DNA from: Jacaranda mimosifolia
Taxonomy: Eukaryota > Streptophyta > Magnoliopsida > Lamiales > Bignoniaceae
Direction of reading: 5' to 3'
Assembly (NCBI GenBank): GCA_018894105.1
Contig: CM032118.1
Coordinates: forward strand, 35,754,690-35,818,689
Length of the DNA stretch: 64,000 nucleotides
Shown here: one piece after another, positions 46,151 to 58,568 of the stretch
Layout of the letters: each line of letters starts with the position of its first letter
Position numbering within the stretch: the first letter of the stretch is position 1
Notes under the pieces: model-generated
What the model saw: the letters and a program-made list of their open reading frames with translations, nothing else
What the model was told of the DNA's origin: nothing
Databases searched by the model: none
Position numbers and translations under genes: made by a program

Positions 46151-46702
46151 AAATTAAAATAAAGAACCAACTATATAACATACGAAAAATGGTGTAGATG
46201 TATACGAGAATAATAAAATAACTAGAAAACTTACGAAAATTTAGAAGAAACTTAAGTAAAAGAAGAGGGATTCCCTAGAGCGGAAACTTGGATTATATAT
46301 TTTTTGAAAAACTTGATTTTCTTTAGTTGGATCACAACTTTTGAATTTTATCTGATTCTATAGCAATATTTTTTGATTCAATATAATATAGATAAGAATG
46401 TAGTGGGATTTCCTATAGTAGAAATGAAGGGAATTAACAAGTGTAATGTTCTCCCGTTTTTGTTTGAGAAAGTAGATTTATTTTTAATTGATTAACTAAT
46501 ATGAGATCTTTTCTTAATTTTATTTTTCTTAATTGAGGAATTAGAATAAAGAGGCAAAAATATGCCATCTTATTGAACAAAGAATCAAATGGATAAAAGT
46601 TGCATGAAAAGAGTGTCATTGTCAAAAACTAAAAACGTTTGGAGGTTATTTGCCAAAAGAGAAAAGATCAAGGGTGTGATTGCATTTACCCTTTTCTCTT
46701 AC

Positions 46703-47532
46703 CCATGTCGTGTCCCATTTACTGAATGAAAATAACCCCTTTTTCGTTCCATTTACTAACTTTTTTTTTTCATATTAAAAAAAACAAAAAAAAATTATTT
46801 TTTTCCGTCAGAGACCGTTCCATTCACTAACTTGGGCGTCTAAACGTTTCCTCTTGCATTTGCTTGGGCGTTTACGATTTTTGCTTTATCCAACTTCATG
46901 TTAAAATATTGAGTTGTTAGACCTTGATCCAATGAAAATCTAGTGCAACTAAATCCTGGCTACAAATCCTCTGACCAGAAGAAAATTCCCCAAATTCACT
47001 GCAATTTTGCTATCTCCACAAATCGCACAGACATTGAAGTGGAAGACTAATGAACCTTATTGATATGTAAGGCTTAACTGTGAGAATGATTGTTAGAATT
47101 GCACCATACCTGTACTAGTTGAGATTGAAGGATGCAAGATACACCCATTCCTTACATAAACCATAAAGAACTCAAATTGATATGTCGGACATTTCACATT
47201 TCAGCAGTCAATTGGGTGCAATTCTCTAGCGGCCACAAATTTCACATGGACAGGTATAATGGTTCAACTGCAGCAAGGTTCATTTAAGTAAACATGAGAG
47301 TGAGGGAAATCCACAAAAATCATTACTATCATAAGCATCACTCAGAAAAACAGATAAAATTTTGCTATTCAGCAAAAGCATTTCGAGTCATAGAGGTGTG
47401 ATGATTATTACATTTGACCGACCACTCTACAAGACCAGCTCTAACATCTATCTCAATCCGCTCCGTGAGAAACCAGACATGACAACTAAAGGGGGATGCT
47501 CCAAATCGAAAAATAGCAAGACAGATATCAGC
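46703..47532. other. 3' flank of the phosphoglycerate kinase gene
   Basis: Ordinary AT-rich DNA. The part nearest 47530 must hold the 3' UTR of the minus-strand kinase gene. At 46715-46840 'CATTTACTGAATG', 'CATTTACTAACTT' and 'CATTCACTAACTT' recur around an A/T tract, possibly a remnant of a small repeat. No other gene is seen. Confidence 0.5.
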
Positions 47533-50050
47533 TTATGCATCGTTGAGAGCTAGGACTCCAGGCAGAGTTTTCCCCTCAAGAAGTTCCAAGCTGGCACCAC
47601 CTCCAGTTGAGATATGGCTCATCTTGTCTGTCAGACCAACCTTCTCAACAGCAGCAACAGAGTCACCTCCTCCGATGATTGTTGTCACTCCTTTGCCACT
47701 AAGTTCCGCCAATTTTTTGGCAATAGCCTGAAATGGAATAATCACCATGCTTTATACCAATCACACAGAAATATCATGCAGCAAAATGACATGAGGCTAA
47801 AGGTAAAATTGAGAAGTAGATTATTATATGATTTATCACTGTATAGGATACCTCTGTTCCTGCTGCAAACTTGTCAAATTCAAATACACCCATAGGCCCA
47901 TTCCAGATGATGGTTTTGGTAGTCTCCAAAGCTTCATCAAATGATTTAATACTATCTGGTCCGATATCCAAGCCCATCCATCCATCAGGAATTGCAGATG
48001 CTGGAACAACCTAAAGGAAGAAGAAGCAACTTTTTAATCCACATGAAGTACAAACATTCTTTATTGGCAAGAATACCACGCTGGTGGTGAACACATTTTC
48101 CTCTTTGACCAGGGAAACTTAACACAAATGCAGTAATACAGAATGGATGCGAGCAACTTAAATCAGTCTAAAGATAAATAATTTTAGATCAAAATTATAT
48201 TCATCAGTAGAGTGAAACTGCCTACCTTGCTGTTAGCATCAGCAGCAAACTTGTCAGCAACAACTACATCAGAAGGCAGTAAAAGAGATACCCCCTTAGC
48301 CTTGGCCTTTTCTAAAAGTGAAGTTGCAAGATCGAGCTTGTCATCCTCCACAAGTGAGGATCCCACGGAATGCCCTTGGGCCTTGTAGAAGGTAAAGATC
48401 ATTCCTCCACCAAGCAAGAGGATGTCTACCTTTTCCAAAAGTGACTCTATGACACCAATTTTAGTGGAAACCTTTGAGCCACCAACAATTGCAGCAAATG
48501 GCTTCTTGGGATTGGCCACAGCTCCAACTAAATAATCAAGCTCCTGAAAAATGCATATAACAGGCACAAATTAGAACTCATCAACGCAAGTTCAATGGTA
48601 CAAAGAAGAATCAATCTTAGTTAATTGACAATGATGTTAGGTGACACTATAATTTAAGCTCCAAACATCTAGAATCAAAGGCTAGATCCTCAAACAGAAA
48701 TTTGATCAGGCAGTCTACAAGTCAAAACATCTCAAATTACTTACATTATGGTAAAAGTTGGACTGGATTAATTCTTGGATCAAATAGATGAAGATAATAT
48801 GCTAAATATAAGTGAAAAAGCACATCAAATTCACCAACCTTCTGCATAAGGAATCCTGCCACAGAAGGCTTCAAGTACTTGGTCACTCCCTCCGTGGAAG
48901 CATGTGCTCTGTGTGCAGTTCCAAATGCATCGTTAACATACAAATCTGCAAGGGAAGCAAGCTTTTTCGCAAACTCAGGATCATTCTTCTCCTCTTCTTT
49001 GTAAAATCTAACATTCTCCAGGAGAACAACACCTCCGTCTGGCAACCCAGCCACTAACTTCTCAACTTCTTCACCGATACAGTCACTGACCATCTTGACC
49101 TAACATCAGATAATGCAGATAAGCAAAACACCTTGTCATTGCAAGAGCAGAAAGCCCTTTGGAAAATGAAGAGCATACGAACCTCGAGTCCAAGTAGTTC
49201 AGAAAGTCTAGGAACAAGAGGCTTCAAACTGTACTTTGGCGTGACACCTTTTGGACGGCCCTGGAAATCACATTACAAGGTAATAAATCACTTAATAAGT
49301 TAATAACTTTCATATGATGGTTTATTGATTACTATCATGGCTCATAATAAAAAATTTTGGATTGAGCTCACCAAATTAGGGATATCCTAGAGATTTTCAC
49401 ACAAAAAAGAATTATCACAATTTTTTTTATAATGAAATTGAAGAACACATGTGAACATATCCATGGTATTAAAATCTCGGATTTGCATCTGAGAATCATT
49501 GAAGCATCACATGAAACAGATAATATGAAATGCAGCCCTAATATGAAGCATTGACAAATACAAGGTCAACCTATAAAACACAAATAAGAAAGACCCAAGC
49601 ACCGAATCAATAATCAATTAAATATCAGAGAAGATATTGCCATATTTCAAAAATAAAATAAAAATAACTCCATTTCAGAGATCAAAATATTTAAGACAGT
49701 AAATAACGCGTCATAATCCACAGCACTCTTTAAACACAGATAGCAAATCAACCAAAAACAAAACCATTTTCATACATCTAACTTCAGAACGTAATAAAAA
49801 CAAAAAAAAATTATCCTTCAGATTGATCTACAAGGAAGAAAATATCAATACGTACGAGGTGGGTGGTGAGGATGACTTTAGCGCCATAGCCAATCAAGTA
49901 CTTAATAGTTGGGACGGCGGCTCTTATTCTGGTGTCATCGGTAATGTTGAAGTTATCATCCAACGGCACGTTCAGATCCACTCTCACGAGAACTTTCTTC
50001 CCCTTCAGATCAGCTTCCTTCAGTGAACCAACGCTCTTCTTTGTCGCCAT
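47533..50050 (-). CDS. PGK: Cytosolic phosphoglycerate kinase, 6 exons, 401 aa
   Basis: It catalyses 1,3-bisphosphoglycerate + ADP to 3-phosphoglycerate + ATP in glycolysis (reversible in gluconeogenesis). Exons are 49856-50050, 49183-49260, 48839-49099, 48226-48543, 47852-48010 and 47533-47727, all in phase 0 with GT..AG borders, totalling 401 codons as in other plant cytosolic PGKs. Visible motifs: [10 protein letters not shown] near the N-terminus (3-PG binding), LTTHLGRPKG across the first junction, [69 protein letters not shown] and [13 protein letters not shown]. There is no transit peptide before [10 protein letters not shown], so it is the cytosolic type. A 5'-UTR intron (about 50054-50196) is likely. 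Everything expected for activity is present. Confidence 0.97.
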
Positions 50051-50262
50051 TTCCTAATTCAGATCAAAAATCCTAAACAAACAGAAATACCCAAAAAAAT
50101 AAAAAAAAATAAAAAGAATCAAACAACAATATAGGCATACGGATTGGAAAAAAATAGGAGGGATTTGGCTGAAGACAAAGAGATGATTGAGCTTACGTTG
50201 ATGCTATCGAAAAGAGAAGGATGCGAATAGATTAGTGATAGAGAGTGGAAGAGTGGAGGGGG

Positions 50263-50270
50263 TTTTTATA
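50263..50270 (-). promoter_or_regulatory. TATA box of the PGK gene
   Basis: TATAAAAA on the minus strand, about 215 bases upstream of the start codon and ~70 upstream of the 5' splice site of the proposed leader intron (CAAC|GTAAGC at 50196). Confidence 0.6.
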
Positions 50271-50529
50271 TGTCAGAAAATATGGCGTACATTTAGTCAG
50301 TTTCGCTAAAGAGAACCCGGGGGCGAGGGATGCGTACTTCAAAAGAACTTTCCATTTGCAAAATTGAGAGTAGTTTGAGGGACACGGTGGGCGGGCCATT
50401 GAACTGGGGGAAAAATTCAAGGTGGTTTTTGTGGCACGAAACTAGGAATCAAGCTAAGAATATTCATTTATCCCGCGCCATTTTACTTTTATTTCTAGCT
50501 ACTATTAGCCCTTACTTTGCGTTGGGCGA

Positions 50530-50780
50530 TAAGTTTAAATTTAAAAAATTTTATTTTATTTAATTTTATCAATAGTTTAAATATTAATATTTTTTTATAA
50601 ATATTATAAATATAATATTTAAAAAATTAATAAAAATTTAAATGAATATAATATATATATATATAATTGATGATATAAAAAGAGACATAATAATATTTTA
50701 TATAAATATGATTTACGTATCATTAAATTAAATTCCATGCATTAACTATTTCTACATAGAAATTAATGACTAAATATTAA
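50530..50780. repeat. Uninterrupted copy of the repeat hit by element A
   Basis: It runs from 'AAATTTAAAAAATTTTATT' to 'AATTAATGACTAAATATTAA' and aligns with 5700-5751 joined to 18573-18770. The site equivalent to the 9-bp duplication is TAGTTTAAA at 50573-50581, present once. Confidence 0.8.
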
Positions 50781-50929
50781 ACCACTTTATAAATCCTATA
50801 AGCTATTCATAAAATATCGTAAAAGATAAAATAAAGAAAATCACTTTGATTTGGTCCGAAAAAATTAAAGAATTTAACATTGAAAAATGAACTTAGGCAG
50901 TAGAAGATAAAATATTTTTAATTTATCAT

Positions 50930-52500
50930 AAAGTCGGGACTTCCAGATTTCTTTTTTATAAATTTATCTTGGTTCATTAGCATAAAAGTTAAAATACCAA
51001 AAAATATACGAGCATTTACATACATGCATCTTTAAGAAAAAATAAATTTTAATGTATCAAATAATTAATAATCACGTAGAAGTGGAGAAAAAGAAGACAT
51101 ATTTTCATATTTTAAAACATGAAGTGTGCGGTCAGATTATTTTAGTACACATAATTTTAAAGATTTTTAGCTTAGATTTAAAAATTTTCTTAGGTATGAT
51201 TTAACTTAATTAACATATTAAATTATGAAATAATAGATAACTCATGGAACAACACAATATAATATTTATAATTAAATTATAATATGTTCTACATTACTAT
51301 AACACTCCATGTATGAAAAGTTTATATGTATACATTATGTATGGATAATACATATTAAATTGTATTGACGAATACACAAATATATATATACATACATGTG
51401 CATGGATTTATCCATGATTATTTTAAAAAATATAACTATTAGATAATATAATAAGGCGTTACAAAAATTATATATCGATAGAAAGAGTTACCAAGATTAT
51501 ATAAAAAAGTTATGCATATGTTAATATATACGTATATATTTAGTATTTACTAAAAATTAAACATATAATATTCAAAATGAATTAATATAGTTTTTTATAT
51601 TAATATTAAAATAAATATCGATAGGATATCAAATATAAAAATTGACATGGCAAAAATGTATAAAATTAACTTATCTACGTCACTGCCATACTAAAAGAAA
51701 TACTTAAATCAAGACTCGAATTTTTCCTAAAATATTCTGGTTCATAAATATAAAAATTAAAATTATTAGAAAAATAATGTAGATATTATAACATACACGC
51801 ATTTTCAAGAAAAATAAATTTGAACTCACAAAGAGAATGATTTTATAAAAGTGAAAAAAAAAAAGACAAATATTATCCTTTAAATATTAAATTATATGTT
51901 GAAATTATTTTTAATATAAACTATTGTAGGAATTTTTAGCTTGTGTAAGTCATGTCAATTAAATTACATTGACAAATAAATTTATATATATCTAGTTATA
52001 CATATAAATATATATATATGTATATGTGTGTGTGTGTGTGTATTTGTTCATAATTATTCAAAAAATCAAATTTGAGAATGTAAATATCAAATATTAAAAG
52101 AAACTATTAAATAATATAGTAAGGACTACAAAATTATATATTAAAATAAAGAGTTACAAAAATTAGTATAAAGTTATATATATTAAATATTTATCAAAAT
52201 TAGATATAGATAGTTACAAAAGATAACTATTTTTATATTAATATTAAAATTAATATTGATAAAATATTATATATATATATATATATTGACATATATAAAA
52301 TGAATAAAATTAACAATGTCATAAGAAGTTACAAAACTTAATATGAAAAATCATACATATATTATATATGAAAATATGTTGATAAATATGAAGAAAAGAG
52401 AAATATGGAAATATGCTACACGGAGTTACATTTATTATATATGGAATATATTACATGGCAAAAATGAACAAAACTAACTTATCCACATTATCACAACATA
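50930..52500. repeat. Diverged tandem duplication of a ~780-bp AT-rich unit
   Basis: Landmarks occur in the same order in 50930-51690 and 51700-52500: 'GGTTCATWARYATAAAARTTAAAAT', a 'TACATGCATCTTTAAGAAAAA'-like block, 'GAAAAAGAAGACA', 'TAYATRTGTATGGAT/TGTGTGTGT' stretches, 'ACTATTARATAATATARTAAGG', and 'AACTTATCYACRT'. No coding capacity. A TG run is at about 52026-52040. Origin unknown. Confidence 0.6.
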
Positions 52501-54479
52501 AAAAAATATACTTAAAATGAGATTGAACATCGTTTTACTTTATATATATTAGATTCGTCTTGTAATTTATTGAAATAGTAATCTAGTATTTTCACTTGTT
52601 TTCGTATGTATGCTTTTTGGGTTTACAATTTTTAGGAATAAAAGAATAAACTCTTTGCTTCATATGCAAATGCTCTTTTGATCCTATTAATCATTTAGTT
52701 TAATATATATATTTTTCAGTTTAAGAAATTTGTTCAAAACCTACTTATAGTATTAACATTCTTTTGTTATGAGATTTTTGGTTTGAAATTGAGAAATAAT
52801 ATATTGTTGTGTAATTTTATTCTCTTTAATGTAAAACATAATTCAGCAATGATCATGTCTAATTAATCTTTTATTAAGAATGAAATTGACTTTAACAATT
52901 ACATAATTAATTACATTAGTGTACAAGTAATTAATTGTTGTAATATTTCTAATTTCATGCAATTTGAGATTAGAGCAATATTTCTCTTTAGTCCTTTATC
53001 TAAATCTAAAACTTTGTAATGTGATAAATTGTGTAATTTATTGTCTCACTCTTTAGAAGAGGTAAATTTTCTTGGCATTATGATTTATGGCGAGAAGGTA
53101 TGCTTTTGATGTCACAATTTGAATCGATACTAAATTTTAAATAAAAATTAAAATCGTAAAACTTGTAAATAATTTTTATAAATGATGCAGGTCTCCATGG
53201 GCGAGTTGTTTAAGTAGTGAGCCAAAGTATATTTGACTGGCAGGGGGCAGGGATTGGGGGAGGGGGTTGTCTCGACTCTCGACTCTCGATTCTCGATTGC
53301 TGCTGCCTTCAGCTCAGCATAATAAATAAAATAATCAGTTGAGGTGCCGACTGCGACAGAACTACTCCAATTAATTAGCTGAGCTAATAAAATCATCTTC
53401 ATTCTTCATTATTAACCAGGCACGAAGCTTCATTGGATTTCTTTAAACTATCCGAGTTGCAGTGTGGCCTCAGAGACAGAGACCGATCTCAAATGAGAAA
53501 TACCAATTAAGCTAAGGATAACTACCTTCGTAAAAACAGCCAACAGGGACTGAAGGAATTACGATTGGCCTGTTCATAGAATAAGAACCAATTAAATTGA
53601 TAAAGGCAATGAATTAACATTTATAGAATGTGGGGTTCAAAAATATAAAATTTGTACTTATATAAGCTGAAATGCTAAACAGAGGACAGGCTGTTGAGTC
53701 TAACAAACTCAACAAATCAAGTATATATAAATATAATATATCCTGTTTATTATTGTATTGGTGGTATAACTAACTTCATTTTACATATATCAATAAACCT
53801 ATCTGTTAAAATAATGATGAGTAGTTACGTTAATGAAGACCATTTGTCTACGTCCAACAAACCAAATATAAGGATTTAATTTGAGAAAAGGAGAAGTAAG
53901 TAAATATGATCATGAGTAGCTAACTTGTCCTCATCTATGCATCTGTTGCGTGTATAAGCTCTTCATCATCGGAATAAATGTAGAATCCAACTATCAATGT
54001 AATGTTATTTTCTATAGGTTAAAAGCATTAGAAAAGTACAATTGAGATTCCATCATTGTTAATAACGTCACACTCCACGCACAATTCGACATAATTCACG
54101 CCTGATGCCCCTCGTGTTTTTGGAGCATCCTGCCTGTGTATTCGTGGTTGCAGCTTTTTCAACATCTTATAGTCAACTGATTTTTTTCCCCCTTCCTTTT
54201 TCCCTTCTCGGGTTTTTTTTTTTTTTTTTTTTTTGGTGGTGGTGGGAAGGGTTGGGGGGGGGGGGGGGGTGGGGTTTCTGTTGACATAAAGAAGTGTACT
54301 GATTTACCTTTAAAAAAAAAAAGAAAAGAAAATACATATAACATGTCAATAAGAAAAAGTCAATTTTTGGGGGCTCCTGTTACGTATATTAGTCAATATT
54401 TACTGTGTGGCAAGAAGATTTTGAATTTTCTGTGCACCCGTAAAAGTATTGTCCAATTTGATTAGTCCAAAGAATTAAA
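52501..54479. other. AT-rich intergenic DNA, no recognised gene
   Basis: A frame at 53148-53402 (minus) opens MKMILLAQLINWSSSV and covers a small 'CTCTCGA' tandem (53272-53297). It matches no family I know and lacks support. A T-run followed by a G-run lies at 54210-54272. Otherwise I see nothing. Confidence 0.45.
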
Positions 54480-54482
54480 TTA

Positions 54483-55472
54483 GGCCGTTTACTTTTGTGA
54501 CATGGGATGATGAGTGATGGAATGAAATAAGGGTATGGAATTAAGGATTAGGATAGTTTTATATTTTTTAAATTATATTTATTTTGTTAAATAAAATAAA
54601 TGATAAAAGTGGATCATTATATTAATTGTTTACTTGGATTGATGATAGTATTGGAATAAATTTGAAAATAACTAAAATATCCTCTAATGAAAAAAAAGAA
54701 TAAATGAAAATAGATATTTATTGTTTAGTTGGGAAATAGTATGCATAATCTTGGAATTGGATCGGCCAATTCTTTCCAAACTCCATTGTCACAACGTCTA
54801 CGTGTACATAACTATGATCTTAAGAACTTACTATATATTTGAGTCATTATGTTGATGTTGGATATGTCATGTAGTAGTGTTTGAGAGTCTACATGCTTAA
54901 CCTTTATCTTTTATTTAGATGTGTTTATGGATGTAATAATTTAGGTTGCTCGTCCTAAATAATAAATCGACTAGTATTTTGAATAGTGATGGTTAAACCA
55001 TTTTCTCATATTTGATAAGTAATGCACTACCAAAATAAAGACAATTATAAAGAACAATGAGTACTTTTTTAATCAATTCATCCCTCATTTCTTATGATGT
55101 TGCAACTCCAAGTAAAAATTGAACTATCTAAGTGGCATTGTGACCATAAGTTCTTTATGCTGCAGTGCCATTCAATCAGTTTATATGGAGGTGTACTGGA
55201 TATTTGACACTATGGCCATGCATATGAAACTATAATTTTGTGTAAAAGAAAATGAGGACAAAATAATAAAATAAATTATCATCCCGAGGAAACCAATTTG
55301 TAGGATTTAATTGTCACAAGCCATTTGCGGGATTTCTCATCCCACAACAACCATGAATGGTGCAGGCCTAAACCTTTTCTTCCAAGCTATCATCTCCAAA
55401 AGTAAACAAGAGATGGTAATGGTAAGGAATGATGGGCTTAATCCATCCTCATTCCAAAAAATAAACATGCCC
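54483..55472. mobile_element. PIF/Harbinger-type non-autonomous element, 990 bp
   Basis: It is flanked by TTA at 54480-54482 and 55473-55475. The left end GGCCGTTTACTTTTGTGACA and inverted right end GGGCATGTTTATTTTTTGGA form an imperfect terminal repeat that goes on into 'GGGATGATGAGTGATGG' / 'ATGAGGATGGATTAAG'. A 3-bp TTA/TAA site is characteristic of PIF/Harbinger. No transposase. Confidence 0.68.
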
Positions 55473-55475
55473 TTA

Positions 55476-55830
55476 AGCCTCGTTTACTTGATGATATGGG
55501 ATGTAAAGTGATGAAATGAAATAAGGGATGAAAAGTAGGATTTAGGATAAATTTATATTTTTAAAATTATATTTACTTTGTGCAATAAAATGAATGATAA
55601 AAGTGGATAATTGTATTGAATATTTACTTTGATTGATGATATTATTGGGATAAATTTAAAAAGACTAAAATATCCTCAATTAAAAAATTTATTTATTTTT
55701 CTAGTTAATATAGAGAAAATAATTTTTCTCTATTCCAACACAACATCCAGCTATTTCTTCTTCTTCCCAAATATAAAAAAAATTAACTCTCCTCCATTCC
55801 AACACAACATCCTTACACATGAAAATAAAA
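55476..55830. repeat. Second copy of the PIF/Harbinger-type left part, directly adjacent
   Basis: 'GCCTCGTTTACTTGATGATATGGGATG' through 'GACTAAAATATCCTC' repeats 54483-54690 in the same orientation, starting right after the TTA of the first copy. Its right end was not located. Confidence 0.65.
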
Positions 55831-56769
55831 TCTTGAAATTCAAAGAATTTAGGGTACAATTTTTTATTATCAATATCATTACTTCAATTATAACTATATA
55901 TATATATTTATTTATTTATCTTTCAATTACTTTTAAGATAAATACATTTTTTTAATTACTATATTATTATAATAATAATAGTTAATTAATTATTATTATT
56001 ATTATAAAAAATAAAACCAAATATAATTTTTTTTACAACATATTCTCCAACCTAATTATTTAAATTCATTATTCTAAAATATTATTCCAAGACAACAAAA
56101 AGTAATTATAAACAATTTCTATATATATATATATACATATAAAAGAAACAAAGAAGAAAGATATGGTAGGAGTAAATGGTCATTTCATTTTTCATATATA
56201 TTTCCTATACATATATATTTTTTGGACTAACACACGCACACATATATATTATATGTATATGTCCTCTTGTAATGTTTGATGTTTTTTTTTTTGTCTTTTG
56301 TCCATTCTATTTGTATTTGCTATCTCAAAGAAGAGGGCGGGTGGGGGGGCGCAAGCAGCCAGGTTGAGTAATGAGTATTGCAGTAAAAAAGATAAAATTG
56401 TAATTTACAAACATCATCCCACCAAGGCATTCAACTGGACATTTTAATCACAGTTTTGGGCCAGAATGCCTCATCCTGAATTTTGTGTAATAGTTGTCTA
56501 CTGGGCATCATCAATTGAAGGAAACAAAAGATGAAAAATGATGTGGGCTTTCGTCCTAGCCCATCAAAAGCAGTAAACAGGCACTTAGCGTCTAGTTTTA
56601 TACTTTGTTCTTGAAATGGGCTTGATAAGGGCATTTCTCCCTAAAATTGTTGGAGAATATTGGGCCAAGCTACCCATAAAGTAAGAGAATCGCATGATTA
56701 AATTATTTTTTGTATGAGATAAATTGTATTAATAATCTAATCAAATAATCAATTAGTCTCTGCTAGAAT
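55831..56769. other. AT-rich intergenic DNA, nothing recognised
   Basis: TA-rich microsatellites and a short G-run at 56338. The frames in this stretch have no recognisable product. Confidence 0.4.
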
Positions 56770-57210
56770 CACTAAAAAAAAAAATGTTAAGCGATAATGT
56801 ACAAATTGTCACTAATGATACGTATTAAGTGACAATAATTTTTATTTTATCAACAATAATATTTTTTAAGTGACAATTTTTTTTTGTTTTGTCATAATAT
56901 GATTTAATAGTGACAAAAATTAATATTTTAAGTTGTCACCATTAATAACTAGTGATATCTCTAGGATTACAACATAATGATAATAAAAATTATCACAATA
57001 ATTTGTGATAAATTTTATATTGTCACTAAGCGTCACAATAAATGTGTCACTAATTGTTAATGGTGACAACTTAAACACAATTTTTGTTATAATTTGATAA
57101 AATTATTAAGGTGACAAAAAGAAATCTTTTGTCACACAATATATATAATTAGTGACAATTTTTATATTATCACCCATTATTTTGTCATTAATTTGTTTTT
57201 TTCTTGTAAT
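56770..57210. mobile_element. Small CACTA-type non-autonomous element
   Basis: It starts CACTAAAAAAAAAAATG and ends with the inverse of ATTACAAGAAAAAAAC, the usual CACTA/En-Spm end with some decay. The ~440 bp between are packed with the motif GTGACAA / TTGTCAC in both orientations, about a dozen times. This is typical of sub-terminal transposase-binding repeats in CACTA elements. AAT may be the 3-bp site. No ORF. Confidence 0.65.
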
Positions 57211-58568
57211 AAATATAAATCACTATTTAAGCTAATGATTATAATTTTTGTTTTTATGATTAGAATATAAATTCTTTAGTTGTCTAGAATTTTTTTTTCC
57301 TAATATACTAATTTTAGTATGATATTATGTCTATAATTCAAAATCTTTTTTCTAAGGATCTTAATCCAAATATTATGAATTTGTGGTTTAGTAAGCATAC
57401 GAAAAGTAAAATTGGCATACAATTAACGTCTAACAATTCCTAAAAAAATAAAATCTAACAGATTCATAATTGACAATTTGGCATACACTTGGTGATGTAA
57501 GAAATATGCAATTTCCTTCAAAATCATCAATTTTGTTGTCCGATATAAGTATTAACTATAATTAATTTTCAATATAATGGTATATTATAAAAAAATAATA
57601 AAATAAGCATATAATTCAATAAATAATTGCAGTGTATTATAAAATTATATATTAAACAATATTTAAAAGTACGCTAGTACAACTATTATCTTTTAAATTA
57701 AAATGTTTAATAAGGGAAATGAATAAAAAGAATTGCGCATTGGGCCCAACCAGACCCAGTTGAACCTAGTAATTTAACTTCAACCCATATTTAATCACTC
57801 CTATCTAAATCCTCATTACAATTAATCCATTTGAAACTCAATTCATTTGATTTGACTCAAACCGAGACATCTTGCCCATTAACCTCCCTAATTGCTCAAT
57901 TAATAGAATACTTGCCTTTTAAACTTTTAAAATGATCAACTATTAGTCAATTGATCAAATAATATTGTTGTTACACTTATATATATATATATATATATAA
58001 TTTGAATGTTTAAATTCAAATAATCTAATTGTGTATACCTATCTGACAATAATTTTTAAAATCACAATGCCTTTTGCCCACCGGTCCAATAAAAGCTATT
58101 AAAAGTGAGAGTAGAGTATGGCATCAATTCATTAAATTGAAATAGAAGATGAAATACAAAATTAAAATAGATAATTCAAAGCGAGACGCAAGTGTCATAT
58201 GATGATTGGATGCTAAATAAGTGGCTTGAAGGAATGGAAAAACACACATACACACATAAAAAGAGAGAGAATCATAAACATTTTTCTTCAAAGAAAATTA
58301 CATGGCCATACAGGACCTAATGATTAGGCACAAGCAATGACAAAAGATACAAACACACATGAAACCAACAAGAAATAATACATATTTGCTTAAAAGCACA
58401 CATATTATTTGGAGAACTAAATTTCACAATGAAGACCAGATATCCAAACTTAATTGCTCCATTATTTATATTGGATATATTATAGCTGGAAGTCACTATC
58501 AACCGCGGAAATGAAAGGAACCAAGTTCGTGGGCATTATCAAGAACTTTGTCGTCGTTTCCAGACCGA
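57211..58568. other. AT-rich intergenic DNA and 3' flank of the PGK-like gene
   Basis: TA-rich stretches and no recognised gene. The part from about 58300 upward is presumably the 3' UTR of the minus-strand PGK-like gene. Confidence 0.4.

Larger units (their letters stand above)
36588..46691. mobile_element. Outer MULE-like element hosting two nested insertions
   Basis: The left end GGGTTAGAATGCAATCACAG.. and the reverse complement of the right end GGGTAAATGCAATCACACCC.. stay alignable for about 90 bp (shared 'TTTTCTCTTTTRGCA' and 'CAAACGTTT'). Flanks are TTTTTTCTTAC (36577-36587) and TTTTCTCTTAC (46692-46702), an 11-bp repeat with one mismatch, within the 8-11 bp range for Mutator-like elements. 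Its own DNA is only 36588-37126 and 46160-46691, about 1.1 kb without coding capacity. The inner MULE and the viral sequence sit inside. Confidence 0.72.

Noticed and set aside
47543..47895. Plus-strand frames across the PGK exons
   Set aside because: Antisense shadows of PGK exons 5 and 6.
53148..53402. 84-aa minus-strand frame starting MKMILLAQLINW
   Set aside because: No recognised family, it runs through a CTCTCGA tandem, and there are no supporting exons nearby.
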